A DNA stretch of 64,000 nt from Metellina segmentata. Its lineage: Eukaryota > Arthropoda > Arachnida > Araneae > Tetragnathidae. Positions 33,646-46,400 of this stretch are shown in pieces. Within the stretch, counting starts at the first letter, position 1, and each line of letters begins with the position of its first letter. Below the pieces are notes generated by a model. That model saw only the letters and a program-made list of their open reading frames with translations, searched no databases and was not told where the DNA came from. Location: assembly GCA_947359465.1 (NCBI GenBank), contig OX375881.1, positions 75,415,914 through 75,479,913 of the forward strand, in the 5' to 3' direction. The translations under genes were made by a program, and so were the position numbers.

Positions 33646-34417
33646 CGGTTTCCTAAGAAAGTGGAGCCGTTATCTAACAGCCGTAATACGTCATGATGCC
33701 GCGGGCGTAACTAGGCGGCCGTCTAAACATAATCCAGAAGTGTCAACTTAGACGGACAGAATACGGGGGAGAATGGGCAACACAGACGCCTGTCGTGGTT
33801 TATTTTATTCGAGAAACAAAACAAAGTGGCTTTTTTATTCTCTAGTTTAAAGTTTCTAACTTCGGGATCGTTGAAGATAGAGTGAAAATTTCAACGGATT
33901 TCAAATCAGCGTAAAATTCTTCCTCCAGATCGATACCAAAAACAGTTTTATTATTCAATTATTTACAATTTGATTATTGAATTATTTATTGAATAATTAA
34001 TTATTTATTTAAAGAAAATCACATTTAAGGTATCAATCTGGTGTCAAATTTTCCACAGATTTCAAATCCGTTGAAATTTTTATTCTGTGTTTAACGATCC
34101 CGATTTTACAAAAACCAACTAATCAATGGCAGTCAAAAATGTGTGTTTGTTTTGCTCTCCTCCGCTCGAATCGTTTGGCGCAGGAAATTAAATCTTGCAG
34201 CTACAAGAGAAAAAATGTCCCCCAACTGTTTGAGACTGGTATGACGACAGTCATGAAAATGGCGAATCCGATAATTTTCGTTACGCTCATAAACAACGCT
34301 CTCTAGGAAACCAACACCATCTGTTAGTATAAACAACGTTTTAGTGACGTCATTCACAGCTACATTACGGCTGCTGGATAACGGCTCCACTTACTTAGTA
34401 AACCGTAGCCTTAGCTC
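33646..34417. mobile_element. Foldback-type TIR element, copy 3
   Basis: Begins gttaagcttcggtttcctaa and ends with cttagtaaaccgtagcctta, the inverse of its start. Inner arms match copy 2, so copies 2 and 3 lie head-to-tail with only a few bases between them. Confidence 0.7.
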
Positions 34418-34679
34418 AATTTATATATATTTATATATTATATTTATTCCATTTATTTTTATATTATTTTGTTTGAGGAAGTTATTACATGTGTTGTGTA
34501 ACAATAACTGCTGCAAACAAACTTTATACATAGGCGCCATAGTCGAAGAAACAGTTCGAGAAAATTTTATAACAATCGCTTAATAACTTTAAAATTGAAA
34601 TTGAGTTGTAAAATTTTACTAAATCTAGTTCACTCTTTAGAATCGACGAAAAATAATAATCTTTTTTATAGCTTCCAAT

Positions 34680-35291
34680 AACAGTTCATTGCGTTAATTC
34701 GTTTTTAAGTGAAAGGAAAATTTACGCATCAAAAATGAAATTATGAAGAGATTGATATGTCTCCCATTTCAAGAGCAAAAAAAAAAAACTACTTTTTTTC
34801 AAAATTTAATCAAAACAAATTTGAACGCCATTTTATAAATCGAAAGACGTCCAATTTCAGCTGTCATTTCTCTTCAGCAAATATAAAAAGAAGTTCTGGA
34901 TTTTCATTTATAGCCGACGGATGAATTTTATTAGTTTAACAATAGAGTTCTTTGGTATATTCAACAGACAAAATTACTTGCCTTCAGAAAAGTCAGAATT
35001 CTACGTGTCACAGATATCAGTGATCTCTCGACTAATAATATCCACTGGCGAAACTAAGTGCTAAGCTATTTTTATCATTTCTTTCCCAATATAATATGTA
35101 GGAAATTCCATGCAGCAAGCACATAAGGTGGATGACCGTTTTCATGACTTAAATGGTTTATTGTATGCAACTGCATACAACTATTTGAAGTTAACTTGGG
35201 TGAACCATGCCTTCCTACAGATACAAATCTCATTGCCTGACATTTTTATCAAGGTGAATTATATACTAAAGTGTAAGTAATATTGAAAGTT

Positions 35292-35337
<46 letters not shown>

Positions 35338-36070
35338 TTTTGATTTTTTTTTTGGATTTATGACTCAGTTTTCGTACCTTAAAACATCGTATAACTATTT
35401 AGAAAACACATCTGAAAAAAAATCCACCGCTCGTATTCGTGTTTTGGAAGTTGTGGAGACGATAATTCATTTTTAAGTGAAAGGAAAATTTGCAGATCAA
35501 AAAGGATCAATCATGAAACTGTGTCTCCATTTTCGAAATTCCATCAAAAGAAATTTAAATGCGTTTTGAGTAAATGCATTATTTATTGTTTGTAAGAAGA
35601 TTTAATAAAAAGTTACAAGAAGCTTTATTAAGCCTCCTTCACCTTGAATATCCATTAACTATTCGAAATAAACTCGGGCGAACCATGCCTTCCTAGAAAA
35701 AGAAATTGCATTGTCTAACACTTTTAATTAAGTTGGATTATATATTCATGTGGTATCATTTAAATTTAATTGTTGACTAAGAATCAGTATTTGTACCTAA
35801 ATACATAGTATAATTGTTTAGAAAATGCATCCGAGTGAAAACAGTCAAATTCTCAGATTTGTATCGAAGATATGAATGAAAATTAATTTTTTTTAGTTAC
35901 TTGTTATTTGCCAGAAGGTTTAGTAAACGTGTTCAAAACAACTTTATTAACCTTACATCTTGAATATATATTAACTATTCGAGATGAATGTGGGTGAAAA
36001 ATGCCTTCCTAGGAACCCAATTTCATTGTGTATGACTTTTTTTTAAATTAAATTATGATATTTTTAGTCA
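34680..36070. repeat. Diverged direct repeats of a few hundred bp
   Basis: Phrases such as gtgaaccatgccttcct occur near 35,200, 35,678 and 35,995 (the last as gtgaaaaatgccttcct). ggaaaatttacgcatcaaaa (34,715) recurs as ggaaaatttgcagatcaaaa (35,482). Spacing varies because of indels and an (AT)n tract. Non-coding. Confidence 0.55.
35294..35335. repeat. (AT)n microsatellite
   Basis: About 21 uninterrupted AT units. Confidence 0.98.
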
Positions 36071-36099
36071 TCTATTAACTAGTATAATCCCATATAATC

Positions 36100-37200
36100 T
36101 CAGAACCATAGTTTGAACAAACTTAAAGTATAACAGCGATTAAAATGTGACTATAGAAAGTTTTATGTTACTAAGAAGTATAAGTAAAAGCTTAAATTAT
36201 TTCGTGCTTTCATGAGTTTAGTAATGGGAAAATACACATTCAAGTGAAAGTACATTATAAGATTTTTCAAAGAAATTTCCCTTTATAAGCTGAAACGCTT
36301 TATCCTTTTGATTCACCATCAAATTTATCGTGAAACTTAATTTAAGAAATTCAGGAAAGGACAGCAAAGAAATTTAACCTCGTTTAGGAAAATTAAAAGA
36401 AAAAAAATTCTCTTTTCACACATTTTTAGTTTCTTATTAATTATCAACACATATTCCCATAACATGCAACACATTTAATTCCATTTTATTATCGACACAT
36501 ATTTAAAGTGTTGATAATTTTTAATGGATTAACTTTATTTATCGAAGTGTTCCAAAAGGTAACCTCTTTTACTTTTAAACAGTAGCCTTAAGATATCACT
36601 CACTTCTTCATCCTATTCTACTCTACAACCAAAGGAGAAATGCCTCGAAGAACACATAGAACTCTCACACCACTTGGGATAAGGCTAAATATTCATTTGC
36701 TGGGGATGAAAGAAGAATTTAAAACCAAATAGGAAGTAAAGTGGTGAAGTAGCCCTCAGTATTTGAACACAGCGGATACTATCAAGATCATGGTTAAGAT
36801 AAATGGTGCCATAATGGTATCATCTAATGGTGGAAACCATTTTTAAACTCACATTTTGCACACAAAATTTATCGTAAACATTAGTTTTAACAAAAGATGA
36901 AATATTAGACAGGAATTCTTAACACGTTCTGTAGTTTCTGAGATTTGGAGATTTGAAAAATGGAAAACCTCTCTTAAAGCTCCTAAGGTTGGTTAGAAAA
37001 GAACCAGCTTGCTTTGTTCCATTACCACTTTCTGATTTCCTAGGACTTGTATGGTATAAAAATGACGATACATTGACAAACCAAATATATAATGAATTGG
37101 GATTCAACAGTAGGGAAGATCTTAGCTGTGGGCATCTAATCCGTAGACTCTTTGTTAGAATACACAGCTCTATCAAACACAAAACATATTCCGACAGAAA
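36100..37200. other. Sequence beyond the 3' end of the LRR gene
   Basis: No exon recognised. A 103-codon plus-strand frame (36,953-37,264) overlaps the predicted 3' untranslated region of the minus-strand gene and has no recognised domain, so I treat it as chance. Confidence 0.4.
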
Positions 37201-37204
37201 ATTT

Positions 37205-37210
37205 TTTATT
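37205..37210 (-). terminator. Polyadenylation signal AATAAA for the LRR gene
   Basis: AATAAA on the minus strand lies about 90 bases after the stop codon at 37,299. Cleavage would be expected 10-30 bases further on. Confidence 0.6.
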
Positions 37211-37298
37211 AAGGTTATCAAGTCGACTTATTTCCATGATGGTGACATCTCTACAAATAATTGAAATTATATCTGGGTTAAGTGATCACTCCTATTTC

Positions 37299-37462
37299 TC
37301 AGCACACAAGATCTTTGGACAATGAGTCATTGAAAAAGCTGTATCCTTTGAAACCCCTGGGACTGCCACATACTGCCTCCGAAAGACCAAACACGTTGGC
37401 CCCATAGAGTTGTGCCGGTTCCATCAACCAACGAGATTTACAATCACACGATAGAGGAATAC
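37299..37462 (-). CDS. LRR gene exon 5: C-terminal cap and stop
   Basis: The acceptor is ttaatttcctttag then GT. The exon starts in phase 1 and completes a Ser codon with the last base of exon 4. It reads IPLSCDCKSRWLMEP and ends KDLVC then TGA. The four cysteines (275, 277, 301, 323) fit an LRRCT cap. This exon lacks a long open frame of its own and was found by searching the minus strand for a CxC motif. Confidence 0.88.
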
Positions 37463-40400
37463 CTAAAGGAAATTAACAATAGAGAAGTATTTAACTAATC
37501 AAATAAGCTATTTTTATAGAACTAACATTCATTTTTCAGTAAATCACAAATAAATAAATTTATTTAACGAATCCAAAGCACTAAAAATGATCCAAGCTTT
37601 CTTTAAATTAATATGTAGGTATGCAGCACAGCATGTTAATGTTGGGTTGTACATGATTGTGTTAATATGGTATAACATCATACTGACGGGATCTATAAAC
37701 TGGAAACCAAAAGTTAAGTTTAGATATAGAAGAAGATAAAAATTAAATCAGTACAGTGCATACATATTTACCAATTTCACGGGATCTAGGTCAATGTCTG
37801 TATAAACTGCTGGTCACCGTAAATGCAACACCCTGAAGGAAGCATGCAAATAATATGAAATTTACAACAGGTGAGATATGCAAATGATTAGAATTTCAGC
37901 GCAGACGCACATCACGCGCGCCTGTGGCGCCACTTCAAAGCGCTATTTAAGGCTTGGAGATTTCGACGATTTCAAGTAAGGTAATTGTGTTTTTCTTGTG
38001 GTTTTTTTCGAAAAAACGATCAATTATGCCTCTTAGAAAACAGCGATCATCTTTTGATCAAGTATCCGAGTTCGACAGAGGAAGGATAGTGGCCTACCGA
38101 GATTGTGGATTATCTTTCAGGGAAATCGGTAGTCGTGTTGGACGAAACCAAACAACTGTAATGCGGATATGTGATCGTTGGATGCAGGAGGGTACGACGG
38201 ACCAACGTGTTCGATCGCATCCACCTCAGGGCACCACTTAACGTGATGACAGGCATGTTGTGCGGACGCTCAGTGACGGATCGCTCAGCCACATCACGAA
38301 CCATAGCACAGCACATTCAGTCTGTAATGCATCATCCAGTGTCTGCGCTTACCATTCGACGCCGTTTACAGCAGAATGGTCTGTCCACAAGACGTCCATT
38401 GCTTCGTCTACCCTTGACGCAGAGCCACATACGTCTCCGCCGCCAATGGTGCGATGAAAGAAGGATGTGGACGGCAGAATGGAATGAAATTGTCTTTACT
38501 GACGAGTCACGCTTCTGTCTGCAACACCACGATGGTTGGATTCGAGTCTGGAGACACAGTGGAGAGAGGATGCCGAACAGCTGCGTTATGCACCGCCACA
38601 CTGGTCCTGCACCGGGTATTTTGGTATGGGGCGGTATTGGATATCACTCTCGCACTCCTCTAGTACGCATTGCCGGTACTTTAAACAGTCAGCGCTACAT
38701 CTCCGAGGTGTTGGAGCCAGTTGTCCTTCCTTACCTTCAGGGCTTTCACGCAGCCATATTTCAACAGGATAATGCGCGACCACACGTGGCACGCATTGTC
38801 CAAGGGTTCTTCGTCAATCGCCAGATTGAATTGCTTCCCTGGCCAGCTCGCTCTGCGGATCTTTCGCCGATAGAAAACATGTGGTCCATGGTTGCTCAAC
38901 GATTGACCCAGATTACATCCCCAGCTGCCACACCAAATCAACTTTGGCAACGTGTGAAGTCTGCTTGGTCTGCTGTACCCCAAGAACACATCCAAAGTAT
39001 CTTTGAATCAATGCCGAGGCGTGTGGCAGCGGTGATCTCCAACAATGGCGGCTACTCTGGCTACTGATTTTGGCAGGAACCTCACTTCACAGAAGTCTAT
39101 AAATTTAATCATTTGATACTTGGTCACCATGTTATCTACAAAATAAATTTTGTTGTGATATCTCTTGTCTTTCTTGGCTCAGCAGTAACAGATGCTCGCA
39201 GGTGTACAATTTAAACACATTTTTCTGGATGGAAACATAATTTTGAGAGTGGTTGACATACCCTTAAAACTATTGAATTGACCGACTTGTAATTTTTTGT
39301 AGCATATTGATCAAACGTTCTTCTGTCATTTGAGGAATCAGAAAAACTATATATTGCTTTTTTATATTTCATAGCAAAAAAAACTCGGTCACTTTTAAAG
39401 TAAAACCGGTGGTTTGGGATTTAACAAGCCATCAAATATTTTCAAACTTTTTTCTGGTTCATAGATATCTACATGTGTATAAACTAAAATTCCGCTAAAT
39501 TTTTTAATATCACTTTTTTATAATATCACTAATATTCCAACCGCCCGCGGAACTTCGTGTGGCGTTAGGGTCGAGGTATGTTATCAAGCGTGATTCTTCG
39601 TGAAAATTATTTTAAAAAAAAACTATTTTAAATATCTGGAATGAAAATAGGCACGTGCTAAGTTTGGAATAAAAAATTGGAATTCCCTAAGAGCCTGTTA
39701 TTTTAACAAAAAATACAAAAAGAAAATCCTCCTGAAATCAAAAATCAATGCTTTAAACCTCGGCAATTTTTCTCGTAAAATAATAAAACTTACGGCTTTC
39801 AATTAATGATTGAATAATTTTTTTATTGCAAAAATTTAGTGCTTAAGGAATAGGGCTCATAAAAAGTTCAATTTTGTGCTTTTTCTCACAAATATGTATA
39901 TCCTTCTTTCGGTGTACACGGGCTTCACGGACCTAAGGTACTTTTGTGATATTTTCTACTTACATCGAGTTTGCTGTTGTGATAACGTGGGAAACTCCGT
40001 TGTGCTTGACCTTTAGGAAGGGTCCCTTGCAGGGCAGGTGCCCATTCCGTGTTGTCATCGGAATGCCGAATATATTCTGATTTTTATTTTGGCGCCAGCT
40101 GCTATTCTTTCGCCATGCGCTTTACAACCACTTGAGAAGAACAGGTGATGTTCATCCAGATGATCTCGGATTGTTTGTTGACTTTTACCGTTGGATTATT
40201 TTTAGACTGCGGCAAAGGACATTGGAGACAACGGAGAGAGAGAGAGAAGCAGTGGTTGAGGATAGTTACTCGCGTTGGACTGTGATATGCATACTTTTAT
40301 GTATTCGTGTAATGAAGTTAATGTGATGATGTAACTATTGTATATATTCTTAATGTTCTTGGAATAATAAGAATGTAAATATCTAAGCTGTTGGTTGTCT

Positions 40401-43400
40401 TCTCCTCGTGTACTATTCATACTGTTTTAACGCTACCGTTTTAGGGCGACGACACTACACTGTGTTTAGTAAACAAGGGAGCGTGCTCCTGGTATACTCT
40501 GGCCATCTTTTTCTCCGTGGTACCTCTTTTTTTACCCTTTCATTTTTTTTACTCGACATTGCTTTGGGCTGAGCGCAGCTTGGCGATAAATGGTCCTTGC
40601 GCCATAAACCACCAAACCTACCAGACAAATATTTTTTTTTTCATTTCGAACCAGTTATCAGATAAAGTGTTGCCTTTTCTAACATTTCTATTAATGGTTC
40701 CTACGGCTAACGATTGATGATGTTATGGGTCGTATGAATATTTTAAGGGACATCTGAAACTTAGAGAAGTTTGTAGGAGGTGATAAATAAACGGTGCGAT
40801 AGTTACTTACTTTCCAGTCCAACGATCTCAACCGTTCTAAAAATAGGCCTGAAAGTCCTCTCGTCCAAGTTTGTGATGGGGTTTCCACGGAGGTTAACAC
40901 TCTGCAAGGATGGCATCTGTGAGAACATGTCTTGGGGAAGTACTCGGATGTTATTATTCCTGAATTTTAAAAAGAGAGAGAAATATATAAAACATTGGGA
41001 ATTTCTGAAAAATGCGCGTGCTGTCATAATTGAATCTTATAGTGCATATAATTTAACTGATACTCTCTTATAACCCATACATATAAATGGCAAAATCCCC
41101 AAACACTTTAAATTTGTTAGACATTTGTCGACAGAATTCCTAGGCATAGGTTAATTCAATGACATTGTATTCCTGTATTTGTTGATTGGGCAATACTCGT
41201 CCCATGTTTTTTTTGTCGTTTCGCATATTATTTTCATTTTCTTATGACTGAAACCTCCTTGCATTTCTGAAGTCTTATCCCCGGATTGACTTACCAGACG
41301 TTCAAACAAAGTCTGGAATATTCACGAGTTGCGTTAATTTTACGGAGAATTGCCACTTTTGTCAGTATTTTAAAAAAAAAGTCGTTAACGGCAGTACCTG
41401 AAATTGTATGCAAGTCAAATCTTTTTTTTTACAAAACTGTTTTTTCTTGTTTGTGGCAATGTTTATATTTGACCATTTCATTACAAAAGTTTTTTTGATA
41501 ATATCCCATCAATTGAGTTAAATTTGTCTGGACTTTTTCCCTGAAATGTCAGGAATTATGATTGAGTTTATCGGGAACTAATGTCATTTTATCAGGAATT
41601 ATAATATTTTTTAAGAATTCCACTTCAGGTCTGGTAATCCTGCTCTTTAGTTCACTATATATAATTCATGCTGATAAGGTCGTTGTATTATATCTTAATA
41701 AAACAGCTTTTATACTAACAAGGATTTATACGTTTTAATACCACAACAGACTGCAGGGTGATTTCCTGTCACCTGAAAATCCCATTTTAAAAACGAAATT
41801 TCTGAGGAATTAAAATAGAATAGTTGTAATGAAGGATCCAGAGTGTGACGGCCATTTAATCACCGGCCATATCAGGATTGCCTAATCGGGCCCCTTCCCG
41901 CCTTTTGTGGCGACTATGAATCGCCGGTCATTGCAAAAGCTGCCCAATACAGTTTCTCTGCACTTCCGGAGTGCCTACAATTCTACAATTGAGTTCCGTT
42001 GCTGTTCTCTTCTCGAAAACCTTGTCAACAATCAGCAGATGAGTTTCATTCAAAAACTTGTTCGTGTACGGTGCTGTGAATATTTTAAAACGATAAATAC
42101 TTTCTATAACATACTTACACTAATATATTCACAATTAAGAAATCTGGATTATATGTATAGCTCAACCCTAAATGCAACGTACATTTACCATTGATATTAA
42201 GAATACATTGTCGAAAGTAGGCAAAAACTGAAAAGGAATCAGAGACCATTGATTTCCTCGACTCTTCTTCGCAAGCTATCAATCAATTTCTGGTATGCGT
42301 CTACAGATATCTGTCTATTCCTCGATTAACCTTTAGACTATTGTTGGTTCAACAGTTGTACCATGATCCCCCCAAGAAAGAATTTAGACAACGGCCGGTA
42401 CAACAGTTGTAACTTGAAATTTATAAGGATTGCGCCAAGAAATAATCGTGCTTGTTATATCTATAGTCGTAGTCAAAAGGTTAAAGCCTCTGCCAGCAAA
42501 CTTAGAAGAGGGTTTTCTCATTTCTTAGACGAATTCTGCGTGCCAGCTCGTCCTACAAGAAATTTCTCGGATCACCCTTAAATAACATACACTGGTGAAA
42601 TAAATTAAGAGAATTTGCATATTTTATCGAATTTCATGAAAAGAACTGAATTGAATGTAAAACCACTGCTTCTAGACAAAAATGCAAATCGTGTACGTCA
42701 AATACGTAAGCGTACACGTGTGTGTAGACGGAGCCAATAGAGAAACAGGCTTTATAAACACGCGTAAGTTAAAACGCATTTCGTTCGCTAGCACACGTCG
42801 GCGAATTTCTTGGTGTTATTTTGCAGCAATCGGTTAATTTCAAATTGTAACAGTAAAAATGAGTAACCACCAGTGTTTAGATGATGGAATAAGGTGGCGA
42901 ATTGTGGGGAGGCTAGAAGCAGGCCAATCTCAAGTCCAAATTTGTGGAGAGTTCAATTTAACGCCCAGCGTCGTATTTAACTTATGGAAACAGTTCCAGG
43001 ATACCGGATCCATCGAGAGAAAGCCTGGGCAAGGTCGTCCAAGAGCCACGACGGCCAGAGAAGTTCGCCATTTGTCGATTATAGCGAGGCGTAACAGGAG
43101 TGCTCTCTCGTGACTTGTATGCAGCCACAGGAACCCGTGTATCAAGGGTGACTGTTTCCAAAAGACTTCACGAGACAGGGTTGTTCGCAAGAAGACCTGC
43201 TATTTGTGCCCCGCTCTCTTCTACGAACAGGATAATCCATTTTCAGGAGAATTCCCATTTGGTTTGCTGCACAAACCAAATGGGAATGCGTAGCCTATTG
43301 GATAACAGCCACCATGGGCAACGCTCATTGTTACATGTGGCCAAATTCAAACTGCGAAGACATCCAATCGGCGTGACGTCACAATCTCTTGCGAAAATAT

Positions 43401-46400
43401 AAATATTTAATTGAAAAATTATTTATTAAAAGAATATAAAAAGTATAAGGTATCTATCTGTCTGGTGTAACATTTTCGGCAGATTTCAAATCCGTTGAAA
43501 TTTTCAATCTATCTTTAACTAGCCCGATTTTACAAAAAAAGAACTAAACAATACGACTCAAAAAAATTTTATTTGTTTTGCTTTTCTTCGCTGGAAGCGT
43601 TTGAGCGCAGGAAATGGAATCTGATTTATATGGTCATATGGGAAAAAAATATAAAAGTTACAATTAAAAAATTATTTATTCAAAGAAAATCATATTTTTA
43701 AGTATCGATCAAATGTGAAATTGTCCGCAGATTTCAAATCCTTGAAATATATACTCTATCTTTAATAATCTAGGAGATAGAAAAAAGAGCTGCATAACTC
43801 CAGCTAAAACTTTTTATTGGTTTTGTTCTTCGGCTGAAAGCATTCAAACGGAAACACGGAAAAAAATAAATTTAGATTATGGCATCTCTTTATGGTGTTG
43901 CCATTCTATAAGGAAAACAAAACAAATGAAATTCCATTAAATTCATTTTTAAATGTATTAGATTGAATTTTAAAATTCAAAAATTTCAAAAACTTCGGAC
44001 TACCTATGTGCCAAATCCCATTACTGTAAGTTCCATAGATTCGTCAGGACTTTGATCACAAACTCACACTTCCTTTTAAAATAGTAGAGAATTAATATCC
44101 AAACGTAAAGTACCAACATTTGATCAATGATTATAAAGAATTATTAAAAAAATAATGTTAAACGCTTATATTTCATTTTGAGGACCGAATTTTAATTGCA
44201 TTTCAAAATAAGAGTAAGCTTATTTATTTAAAAATGAAAGAGAAGTGGTATTTTTTTTAATTAAATTGCTCCCCTGAGTTTTCATCCAAGGAAATTAAAA
44301 TTTGAATCAAAAGAGCGCAGGCTACGATATTAACCAAATTAAAATGGGACCCTTCTACATTTAAAAACACGGCATATTTCAGTTTGCTACGTAGCAAAAC
44401 CTGTGGGCTGCTCTATAACGCTCTAGCTCATTCAAAAGCTCTGCATTCATAATATCTTCTTTTGAAAACAAAGAATATGATATTTTTAATCCAAATCACG
44501 TAATAGCCGTTTCAATGCGAATATAATTTTTCTCTTGCGAAATATTTCATTAAGTCCAAAGTGGTTGTAGTAAAGTATCACCGGTGAAACTAATTTATTT
44601 TAATTTTATATCCTTCAGACACTATTCAAGCTTACATCGTCGTTTAACTAGAATTCTGATCATGTTTTCAGTATTCAAATGAAAATTAAAATGTCTGAAC
44701 GTTAAAATAAATTGCTAATGAATGGATCGTAAAAACTTAATCCCCCCATCTATCTATTTCTGCGATAGTTAATTGGAAGGTATAATTGAAAATTTTTCGC
44801 AGCCATTTAATGGCCCTTAAAACCGAAAGTTTGGATACACTTATATTATTCTATATTAACTATTCAGATACGCACTAAAAAAAGTAATGGTTTCCACAGA
44901 GACATCATTGTTTTTATAGTATATCTGAATTTAGATTTCTATCTTGGTGATAGCTCTATTACAATAATTAACCTATCCGTAAAATTGAAAATTGTTTTTT
45001 TATTTTCCATCGAATACTTTCTCCCCATTTCAAGTTATTCGTCCATTTTAATACAAAATCAGCTTTCTCCGCGTTTGCTTTTTCTCCGTATATGTGCTTG
45101 ATCTGCCTCCAAACGACTAAATATATTTTCATTAAATTTTATGTATTTTGTAATTTATTTTACTCGCAGTAACTTAGTGACTGAACTTAGCAACGTAAGT
45201 CTGCCTCTGTCTTCCCGTTTTATATCTGTTCCTGTATTCACATGTTTGTGCATCACATCAAATTGATTCAACGCAGTATATTACCATAAAATGGCACAAT
45301 TTTAAGAATATATTTGAACTTAGTGAATACATTATTTAAATTTCCTTTTCCGACATTTTCAGGCACATTTCGTACTAAAAACGTTGAATACCCATACTTA
45401 AATCAACCTTAATTTGGCAAGTGTTGAAGATGGCATATAAATTGATCAATTGCGATTATTCAGATCGTACAGTTGGATGCCAGTATTTCCTATTAATAGT
45501 ACAGCTAGAAACACAATTATTTTTCCAGAAATTATTTTTATAGAATTTAACTATAATACTTTACTTATTTTGAGCTTATATTTTCTTTGGGAAATGTAAA
45601 TGACATCCGAATATTTTGTCAGATGATATAAAAAAGTAAAACATTAAATTTTGCACCGGGAGCTTTTGCAGAAATTAGTTATATTTACGTCCAATATTTC
45701 TAAAGACATTCATTTCTGGACGGTATATTTCGACCAACTTTCCTCAAAAGTCCTTGATTTAGCAAACATTGTTCTAAAATTCCTTTTTTTTTAGAAGAAG
45801 TGAAACATATACAGCCCAAAACCTTTTATTCCAAACTGGCAGCTAATGAAATTTATTAAAAATATTTTGAGATTTTAACATAGATTTCCTTTGTGGTAGG
45901 CATGTAGTTTAATTAACGTCGTACTGGAGCAACACAACGGGCTATTGACGATGGTCCGGGATCAATCCCCAAAGGGAAAGATCGAGAACAACAGCACATA
46001 ATTTTGAATCACAGGTTAACTTTTTGGATTGGTGCTCACATCTGATTTTTAAACGTACTGCGTCACTACGTCATCGTAGCCAACCATGCATTACACAACC
46101 GTGAAATGAGGCCAGTATTCATTTGGTCGCCATTTGCGATGGATATCGAAGAAAACGTGTTTGTTTTACTAACTTGGTATACAAAAAATATAATTTGAAA
46201 CAAAACAGACGCTACTGGATACAGCCATTTACTGATTTTAAGACTTATAAGAGGTAGATTTTATATATATTTTGCGGATTTACGAGAGAATCTAGATAAC
46301 TTTTTACTTCTGAATGAGTGTTCGATCACTTGACGAGCTTGAGGGAAAATTACAGAAAAGATTATGTCTCAAAATATTACCTAGATGTGACTCCATAATT

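Noticed and set aside
36953..37264. 103-codon plus-strand frame (MKNGKPLLKLLRLVRKEPAC...)
   Set aside because: It lies opposite the stop and 3' untranslated region of the LRR gene, shows no known domain, and has an equally long frame on the other strand.
38332..38995. Minus-strand frames of 68-104 codons
   Set aside because: Antisense shadows of the Tc1 transposase at 38,026-39,067.
42600..42620. Short plus-strand motif ctggtgaaataaattaagag as a regulatory site
   Set aside because: More likely the terminal sequence of the Tc1-like copy that follows; no matching right end was found, so I did not annotate it separately.
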